NCBI GenBank assembly: GCA_016874005.1
Contig: VGVQ01000005.1
Span: 62,001-126,000 of the forward strand
Length of the DNA stretch: 64,000 bases
Direction of reading: 5' to 3'
Origin: Gemmatimonadota bacterium
GTDB lineage: Bacteria > Gemmatimonadota > Gemmatimonadetes > Gemmatimonadales > GWC2-71-9
Below the pieces are notes generated by a model. The model was given only the letters and a program-made list of their open reading frames with translations, had not been told where the DNA came from and ran no database searches. A program made the position numbers and the translations under genes. Positions 58,543-64,000 of the stretch are shown one piece after another. The first letter of the stretch is position 1, and every line of letters starts with the position of its first letter.

Positions 58543-60272
58543 GGGATGACCGGAAGAATGAGGTGAGAGAGCCCCGGTCCGTGCCGGAGCGCGAAGGCGG
58601 CCGGCCGGGTCTCGCGCTCCTCGGTCTCGGAACGGCCAGTTTGCGGGTTGCGGGAGAAATTCGGCATGAACGAATTCATCACCACGATCCGGAGCCGATG
58701 CCCGCGCTTGAAGAGATTGCCGGTCACCAGGTGATCGAGGTGGACCAGCCGGGGTCCGGTACCGGTGCTCCGCTGCAGGTCGAGGCCGGGAGTCACGACG
58801 TTCCAAGCGGTCCCGTCGGGCCCGACGTCGAGCACCTTGGCCCAGACGTCGATGCTCGGCGCGTCCGTCTCGATCGCGACGGTGACGCGGATCGCGCCGG
58901 CGACCCGAAGGTCGCGTTCCAGTGGCTCGGTCTCGTAGCTCAAGACGTCGGCTCGACCGGCGAGCGATCGATAGTCGTGGGCGCCGGCCCTGGCGGCAAA
59001 GGGGTCGACGATCGGGTTGGCCGGGTCGCTGGTGATCCGGCGGGAGATCGAGACCGGCGGAGCCGCGAGTTCGAGGCGGCCATCCGGCGCGAAATAGAGG
59101 GTGGTCGAAACGGTGCCGGGGAGCGGCCAGGTCTCGCCGGTACGCCAGGCGTTTTCGCCCATCACGAAGAGGCGGACTCGAGGGACGGAGGAGCCGGGAA
59201 GGCCGCGAAGGTGACGGTCCATGAACTGGAGAATCGTCTCGTCGTAACCGATGCCGGCAGCCGGGCCAACGATCCGCTCCCCGACCCGGGCCTGGCCGGA
59301 CGAGTCATTGATCCCCGAGATCCCGTGGACCCAGGGGCCGACCACCAGCGAGGTCCGAGGATCGTCGGCGGAGGCCCGGGCGGCGACCAGGCCGCGATGG
59401 TTGGTGATCGCCCCCTCGGGTCCGTAGTTGTCGTCGTGCCAGCCGGAGAGGTTGAGGACCGCGGCGCTGACGCGGTGGTACTTGGTGGTCAGGTCGGCCC
59501 AATCCCACCAGGGGTCATTCGGGGGGTGGCGGTACCACTCCGCGAACCACGGTGCGATTCGGTCGAGTTCCGGGACATCGGTGATCGGGAGGCGGAAGGC
59601 GATCGCAGCTCCTAAAGTTGTCCACTCTGCTCGCGCCGCCGCCGCGGTGCGTGGGCCAGGCAGGCCGAGACGCACTCTGGTGTCCGGGGCGATGTTGAGC
59701 CAGATCCAGGCGGGCCACGACAAATCCGCGACCCCGCCGGCGTACCAGAAATTGGTGGGTCGCGAGAACGTCATGGCCGGAACCATCGCCTTGAGGCTGG
59801 GCGGGGCTTCCACCGCCGCCAGCCACTGGACGGCGCCAGGATACGAGAGCCCGAAGGTCCCGACGGCTCCGGTCGACCAGGGTTGACGGGCGGCCCACTC
59901 GATGGTGTCGTAGCCGTCGCGACCCTCCTGGCGATAGGGGTCGAAGGTGCCGTCGGAGAGGTAGCGGCCTCGGACGTCCTGCGCGACGACGGCGTATCCG
60001 CGTCGCACCGCCGCGCGGAAGGTCGAAAGGCTCCGAACCGCCGCCCGCTGTCCGTAGGGCGTTCGGTACACCAGAACCGGAAACGGTCCGGCCCCCTCGG
60101 GTTTGAGGACGGTGGCTCGGAGGATCACCCCGTCGCGCATCGGAATCGCCGCGGCGGTGTCCGGCGCCTGAGCGGCCGCCGGGGTCGCGGCGGCGAGCGC
60201 CGCGGTAAGGACCGATGCGGCGGCCCGCACCAGGCCGCCCGGGGAGATCAGAGGGGGCACGCTCGCCTGCAT
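58539..60272 (-). CDS. CocE/NonD family hydrolase (S15-like)
   Basis: 577 residues with a signal peptide (ALAAATPAAAQ). The alpha/beta hydrolase has nucleophile Ser in FGLSYPG, an aspartate in SGWHDDNYG and His in GPWVHGIS. The C-terminal jelly-roll domain (about 340-570) is the X-Pro dipeptidyl-peptidase C-terminal type. Members hydrolyse acyl esters or Xaa-Pro amides. First gene of a two-gene operon with the YtcJ-like amidohydrolase, so both products are probably hydrolysed in the same compartment. Confidence 0.9.
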   Translation of the reverse strand: MQASVPPLISPGGLVRAAASVLTAALAAATPAAAQAPDTAAAIPMRDGVILRATVLKPEGAGPFPVLVYRTPYGQRAAVRSLSTFRAAVRRGYAVVAQDVRGRYLSDGTFDPYRQEGRDGYDTIEWAARQPWSTGAVGTFGLSYPGAVQWLAAVEAPPSLKAMVPAMTFSRPTNFWYAGGVADLSWPAWIWLNIAPDTRVRLGLPGPRTAAAARAEWTTLGAAIAFRLPITDVPELDRIAPWFAEWYRHPPNDPWWDWADLTTKYHRVSAAVLNLSGWHDDNYGPEGAITNHRGLVAARASADDPRTSLVVGPWVHGISGINDSSGQARVGERIVGPAAGIGYDETILQFMDRHLRGLPGSSVPRVRLFVMGENAWRTGETWPLPGTVSTTLYFAPDGRLELAAPPVSISRRITSDPANPIVDPFAARAGAHDYRSLAGRADVLSYETEPLERDLRVAGAIRVTVAIETDAPSIDVWAKVLDVGPDGTAWNVVTPGLDLQRSTGTGPRLVHLDHLVTGNLFKRGHRLRIVVMNSFMPNFSRNPQTGRSETEERETRPAAFALRHGPGLSHLILPVIP

Positions 60273-60371
60273 TGGGAAGAAGCGTTAAGCTACCCGCATT
60301 CCGCCGAACCCGCACCGGTGGGATCGCCGCGAACGAGTTGCCTTGGCGGCCCCCCGGCCGAAGGAGTTCCG

Positions 60372-61697
60372 ATGAAAGACTACCCCCAGATCCGAACCGC
60401 GATTCCGGGACCCAAGAGCCGGGCCGTGGTAGCGCGGGACGAGGCGTGGACCTCGACGTCCTATATCAAGGAATACCCGCTGGTGGTGGAACGGGCCCGC
60501 GGCGCCATGGTCGAGGATGTCGACGGGAACCGGTTCCTCGATTTCATGGCGGGGATCGCGGTCGCGGCGACCGGTCACGCCCATCCGGAGGTGGTCCGCG
60601 CCATCCAGGCGGCGGCCGAGAAGTTCCTCCATATCTGCGGCTCCGACTTCTACTACGAAGGCATGGCGGCGTTGTGCGAGCGGCTGGCCCGCCTCGCGCC
60701 GGGGTCGACCAAGAAGCGGGTGTTCCTGTCGAACTCGGGAACCGAGGCCGTCGAGGGCGCGATGAAACTGGCGCGTTATGCCACCCGCCGAACGGCGTTC
60801 ATCGCGTTCAAGGGGTCGTTTCATGGCCGCAGCTATGGCGCCCTCAGCCTCACCTCGAGCAAATCCAAGCAGCACAGCCATTTCGGGCCGATGCTACCGG
60901 ACGTCCATCACGTCCCCTTCGGGTACTGCTACCGGTGCGAGTACGGAAAGAGCTATCCGAGCTGCGGCCTTCACTGCGTCGAGATACTCGAGCGCGATCT
61001 CTTCGCCCGCCATCTCGATCCGAGCGACGTCGCGGCGATCTTCGTCGAGCCGATTCAGGGTGAGGGTGGTTACGTGATACCGCCAGCCGAGTTCCTGCCG
61101 GCGTTGCGTTCGCTCTGCGATGCCCACGGGATCCTCCTGGTCTGCGACGAGGTGCAGTCGGGCATCGGCCGCACCGGAAAGATGTTCGCGTCGGAGCACG
61201 CCGGGGTCGAACCCGACATCATCACGGTGGCCAAGGGCCTCGGGTCGGGGATGCCGATCGGCGCGTTCATCGCCAAGGAGTCGTTGATGACGTGGGGCGC
61301 CGGCGCGCACGGGACCACCTTCGGCGGGAACCCGGTTTCCTGCGCGGCTGCCCTGGCGACCCTCGACCTGGTGGAGGGCCAGTACCGCGCCAACGCCGAG
61401 ACATTGGGTCGCTACCTGCTGGACGGCGTTCACCGGCTGGGTGAGGAATTCGCGGTCATCGGCGAGGTTCGCGGCCTGGGGCTCATGATCGGGATCGAGT
61501 TCGTCAAGGACCGAGCGACCCGCGAGCCCCATCCGGAGTTGGTCGCCGCGCTGGTGCAGCGGGCATTCCAGCGGGGCCTGCTGCTGCTCTCCGCCGGGCG
61601 GAGCGCGCTTCGGTTGGCTCCGCCGCTCGTGATCGACCGGGAGGATGCCGACATCGCGCTCGGGCTGATCCGCGAGATCCTTCGGGAGCTGGCATAG
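60372..61697 (+). CDS. Class III PLP-dependent aminotransferase (acetylornithine / GABA-type)
   Basis: 441 residues, AAGGAG ribosome site 8 bases upstream. PLP lysine is Lys288 in TVAKGLGSGMPIG; PLP-stacking Asp lies in CDEVQSGIGRTG; FKGSFHGRSYGALSLT is the phosphate-binding loop. An unusual insertion has four cysteines, Cys186, Cys189, Cys198 and Cys202, in 'YCYRCEYGKSYPSCGLHC', possibly a metal site. Transaminates an omega-amino or alpha-amino acid; substrate not certain. The divergent 99-base gap to the CocE gene holds no clear promoter. Confidence 0.9.
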   Translation: MKDYPQIRTAIPGPKSRAVVARDEAWTSTSYIKEYPLVVERARGAMVEDVDGNRFLDFMAGIAVAATGHAHPEVVRAIQAAAEKFLHICGSDFYYEGMAALCERLARLAPGSTKKRVFLSNSGTEAVEGAMKLARYATRRTAFIAFKGSFHGRSYGALSLTSSKSKQHSHFGPMLPDVHHVPFGYCYRCEYGKSYPSCGLHCVEILERDLFARHLDPSDVAAIFVEPIQGEGGYVIPPAEFLPALRSLCDAHGILLVCDEVQSGIGRTGKMFASEHAGVEPDIITVAKGLGSGMPIGAFIAKESLMTWGAGAHGTTFGGNPVSCAAALATLDLVEGQYRANAETLGRYLLDGVHRLGEEFAVIGEVRGLGLMIGIEFVKDRATREPHPELVAALVQRAFQRGLLLLSAGRSALRLAPPLVIDREDADIALGLIREILRELA

Positions 61698-61776
61698 CCC
61701 GACGACAGCATCGTCCAAATACCAGGGCGAGATTTCAGGGGAGCGAGACCGCCTTTCTGTCCTGGCCAGCTCGCGG

Positions 61777-61782
61777 TACCTT
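61777..61782 (+). promoter_or_regulatory. -10-like box before the DUF305 gene
   Basis: TACCTT ends 7 bases before ATG 61790; leaderless arrangement. The -35 is weak (TTTCTG). Confidence 0.3.
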
Positions 61783-61789
61783 TGGTCCG

Positions 61790-62386
61790 ATGCGTACGGA
61801 GCTGTTCAGGAAGGCCTGCCTGGCCGCGGCGGTGGCGCTCATCGCGGCATGGCCGGCGACGAGCGTCGTTGCCCAGACGGCCAGGCCCAGTCCCGCCCAA
61901 GCGGACGTCGAATTCCTGCAGGGAATGATCGCTCACCATTTCCAGGCCATCGTGATGGGCGAGTTGGTCCCCAAGCGGACCAAACACGGCCCGATCAACA
62001 GCTTGGCCGAGCGGATCATCGTGTCGCAGCGGGACGAGATCAAGTTCATGCGGCAGTGGTTGCTCGATCACGGCGCCCCGGCGCCCGATCCGCTCGCCCC
62101 CGGTGCCAATCGTCACGATCATCACCACGAGCTGATGCCGGGCATGCTGACGCCCGAGGAGCTCGCCACGTTGCGGAAAGCGACCGGAACGGAGTTCGAG
62201 CGCCTGCTCCTCCAAGCCATGATCAGGCATCATGAAGGTGCCATTACCATGGTGGCCAAACTGTTCGATTCGCCAGGCGGCGGCCAAGACCTGGTGGTCT
62301 ACCGAATCGCCTCCGATGTGGAGGCCGATCAGCGTGCCGAGATCGCTCGGATGCGCGCCTTACTCCAACCGATGGTCAACCAATGA
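61790..62386 (+). CDS. DUF305 family protein
   Basis: 198 residues, signal peptide ending TSVVAQ. Two four-helix-bundle halves typical of DUF305, with histidine pairs that look metal-binding: 'FLQGMIAHHFQAIVM' (His49, His50) and MIRHHEGAITM, plus a HDHHHE cluster in between. DUF305 proteins are exported and often sit near copper-resistance genes. The stop overlaps the LVIVD gene (ATGA). Confidence 0.88.
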   Translation: MRTELFRKACLAAAVALIAAWPATSVVAQTARPSPAQADVEFLQGMIAHHFQAIVMGELVPKRTKHGPINSLAERIIVSQRDEIKFMRQWLLDHGAPAPDPLAPGANRHDHHHELMPGMLTPEELATLRKATGTEFERLLLQAMIRHHEGAITMVAKLFDSPGGGQDLVVYRIASDVEADQRAEIARMRALLQPMVNQ

Positions 62387-64000
62387 CGAAGCTGTTCCGC
62401 CTTTCGATATGCTCGGCCGTGTTGCTGTGGACCGGCGTCGTGGCGCCCGTCCCCGCGGCCGAGGCTCAGGATGTACCCAAGGCTCAACCGCTCCAGGCAA
62501 AGAAGCCGGCGGCCCGGCGAGACCCTCGAGTCGGGCTCAAGGCGGGCCTCTACGACGCCGGGGTGGCACTGCGCGGGTTGGAACTGGTAGCCGCCGCCAG
62601 GAAGCCGGCCGAGTTCGAGGATCCGGCGGGGCCCGGCAATTTCCTCTACATGAACTCGGACCTGGCGTTTCGGGACAATCTGGTGTTCCAGGGCAGCTTC
62701 CACGGCTTCATGGTCTGGGATATCTCGACCCCCACTAATCCGGTGATTCGAAAGCTGTACCCGTGTCCCGGCGGCCAGGGCGATCCTTCGGTCTACGGGA
62801 ATCTGCTGTTCCTCTCGGTCGAAATGCCGAACGGCCGGACCGATTGCGGCGGACAGGGTGTCCAGACGATGCAGGACAGCGTGGTGTCGGAGCGGTTCCG
62901 AGGGGTCCGGATCTTCGACATCAGCGATATCGATAATCCCAAGCAGATCACCACGATCCAGACCTGTCGGGGGTCGCACACCCACACCTTGGTCACGGAC
63001 CCTAACGACAAGGCGAACCTCTACGTCTACGTGTCCGGCACCGCCGGGGTCCGACCGGCGACCGAGCTGGCCGGCTGCAGCGGCCGGCCGGCGGAAGAGG
63101 ATCCCAACACCTCGCTGTTCCAGGTCGAGGTGATCCAGGTGCCGCTCGACCGGCCCCAGGACGCGAAGATCGTCAACATCGCGCGGGTCTTCGCCAATCC
63201 GGTGACCGGCAACCCGGACGGGTTGGCCAAGGCGGGCGATCACGGCCCGGGGACGCAGACCACCGCGCCGACCGACATGTGCCACGACATCACGGTCTAT
63301 CCGGAGATGGGGTTGGCGGCCGGAGCGTGCTCGGGCAACGGGATTCTACTCGACATCCGCGACGCGGCGCGCCCCAAGCGGATCGCCGAGGTCGCCGATC
63401 CCAACTTCGCCTACTGGCACTCGGCCACGTTCAACAACGACGCCTCCACGGTGCTGTTCACCGACGAGTGGGGCGGCGGCATGGCTCCGCGGTGCCGGGC
63501 CACCGATAAGCCGACTTGGGGCGCGAACGCGATCTATACCCTGCGCGACGGAAAGCTCGAGCCCGCCAGCTTCTGGAAGATCCCGGCCGCGCAGTCGGAG
63601 ACCGAGAACTGCGTGGCGCATAACGGGTCGATGATCCCGGTTCCGGGCCGAGACATCATGGTGCAGGGCTGGTATCAGGGCGGTCTGGCCCTGATCGACT
63701 TCACCAATCCCGCCAAACCGGTCGAGATCGGGTTCTTCGATCGAGGGCCGATCTCCGCCGAGAAGATGTCGATGGGCGGTCATTGGTCGGCCTACTGGTA
63801 CAACGGCTACGTGGTGGGGTCGGAGATCGCGCGGGGTCTCGATCTGCTCAAGCTCAGGCCCGGTCCGCTCCTCTCCAGGAACGAGATCGCGGCCGCCGAG
63901 TCGGTCCGGATGGGGCAGTTCAACGCTCAGCTGCAGGAGAAGTTCGTCTGGCCGCCGAGCTTCGCCGTGGCCCGTTCGTACCTCGACCAGTTGGTTCGCA
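62383..64000 (+). CDS. LVIVD-repeat propeller protein, 3' end beyond window
   Basis: 539 residues visible and still open at the window edge. Signal peptide (to about residue 29), then LVIVD blades: FMVWDISTPTNPVI, VRIFDISDIDNPKQI, ILLDIRDAARPKRI, LALIDFTNPAKPVEI. A cluster of cysteines (YPCPGG, RTDCGG, TCRGSH, GCSGR, DMCHDIT) distinguishes it from the propeller at 51494. Coupled to DUF305 by ATGA. Function unknown. Confidence 0.85.
   Translation, partial: MTKLFRLSICSAVLLWTGVVAPVPAAEAQDVPKAQPLQAKKPAARRDPRVGLKAGLYDAGVALRGLELVAAARKPAEFEDPAGPGNFLYMNSDLAFRDNLVFQGSFHGFMVWDISTPTNPVIRKLYPCPGGQGDPSVYGNLLFLSVEMPNGRTDCGGQGVQTMQDSVVSERFRGVRIFDISDIDNPKQITTIQTCRGSHTHTLVTDPNDKANLYVYVSGTAGVRPATELAGCSGRPAEEDPNTSLFQVEVIQVPLDRPQDAKIVNIARVFANPVTGNPDGLAKAGDHGPGTQTTAPTDMCHDITVYPEMGLAAGACSGNGILLDIRDAARPKRIAEVADPNFAYWHSATFNNDASTVLFTDEWGGGMAPRCRATDKPTWGANAIYTLRDGKLEPASFWKIPAAQSETENCVAHNGSMIPVPGRDIMVQGWYQGGLALIDFTNPAKPVEIGFFDRGPISAEKMSMGGHWSAYWYNGYVVGSEIARGLDLLKLRPGPLLSRNEIAAAESVRMGQFNAQLQEKFVWPPSFAVARSYLDQLVR

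Overview
The window is 64 kb of GC-rich bacterial chromosome with about 48 protein genes, no rRNA or tRNA that I can see, no CRISPR array and no insertion sequence. Genes are tightly packed: the largest gap is under 300 bp, many neighbours overlap by 4 bases (ATGA or GTGA), and several convergent genes overlap at their 3' ends. The gene content fits a free-living, soil-type heterotroph, most likely a member of Gemmatimonadota: many exported hydrolases, propeller-amidohydrolase fusions, sortilin/BNR-repeat proteins, plug-type carboxypeptidase-regulatory-like proteins and crtYIB carotenoid genes. This assignment is inference from gene content, since no marker gene is present.

Layout. 1-9.3 kb: two paralogous TolB-propeller/amidohydrolase fusions (the first cut by the window edge), a Uma2-family nuclease-fold gene, and a penicillin-acylase-type Ntn hydrolase coupled to the second fusion. 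9.4-16.8 kb: a forward operon of sortilin-like propeller, S9 peptidase, LEA14-like lipoprotein and M24 peptidase. 16.7-23.1 kb: a DUF4403 lipoprotein, YtcJ-like amidohydrolase, amidase, and an FAD oxidoreductase coupled to a cytochrome c. 23.2-26.5 kb: a second sortilin-like protein upstream of that pair. 26.6-31.8 kb: DUF6526 protein, Rieske oxygenase, APC permease and a two-gene ABC-2 transporter. 31.8-39.1 kb: crtZ facing a reverse operon of hydroxyacid dehydrogenase, CehA/McbA-like protein, crtY, crtI and crtB, which together could make zeaxanthin-type carotenoids from GGPP (no crtE here). 39.2-49.2 kb: MFS carrier, exported helix-hairpin-helix protein, alpha/beta hydrolase, APC permease, DUF4159 protein, a frameshifted beta-lactamase-family gene, a small coiled-coil membrane protein, M29 peptidase and a uracil-DNA glycosylase. 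49.3-54.0 kb: multicopper oxidase, LVIVD propeller, DUF411 and an unknown exported protein, a likely periplasmic copper cluster. 54.1-64 kb: homocysteine S-methyltransferase, two plug-only carboxypeptidase-regulatory-like proteins, a second YtcJ-like amidohydrolase, CocE/NonD hydrolase, class III aminotransferase, and a DUF305-LVIVD pair that runs off the end.

Functional picture. More than a dozen genes are exported peptidases, amidases or metallo-hydrolases, so the region is geared to taking apart peptides and amides outside the cytoplasm and importing the products (two APC permeases). The LVIVD proteins recur next to two different metal-associated families, the best candidate here for an uncharacterised system. 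At the DNA level a heptamer, GTTAGGC, is strikingly recurrent, and several genes have a -10-like box only 4-7 bases before the start codon, which suggests leaderless transcripts.
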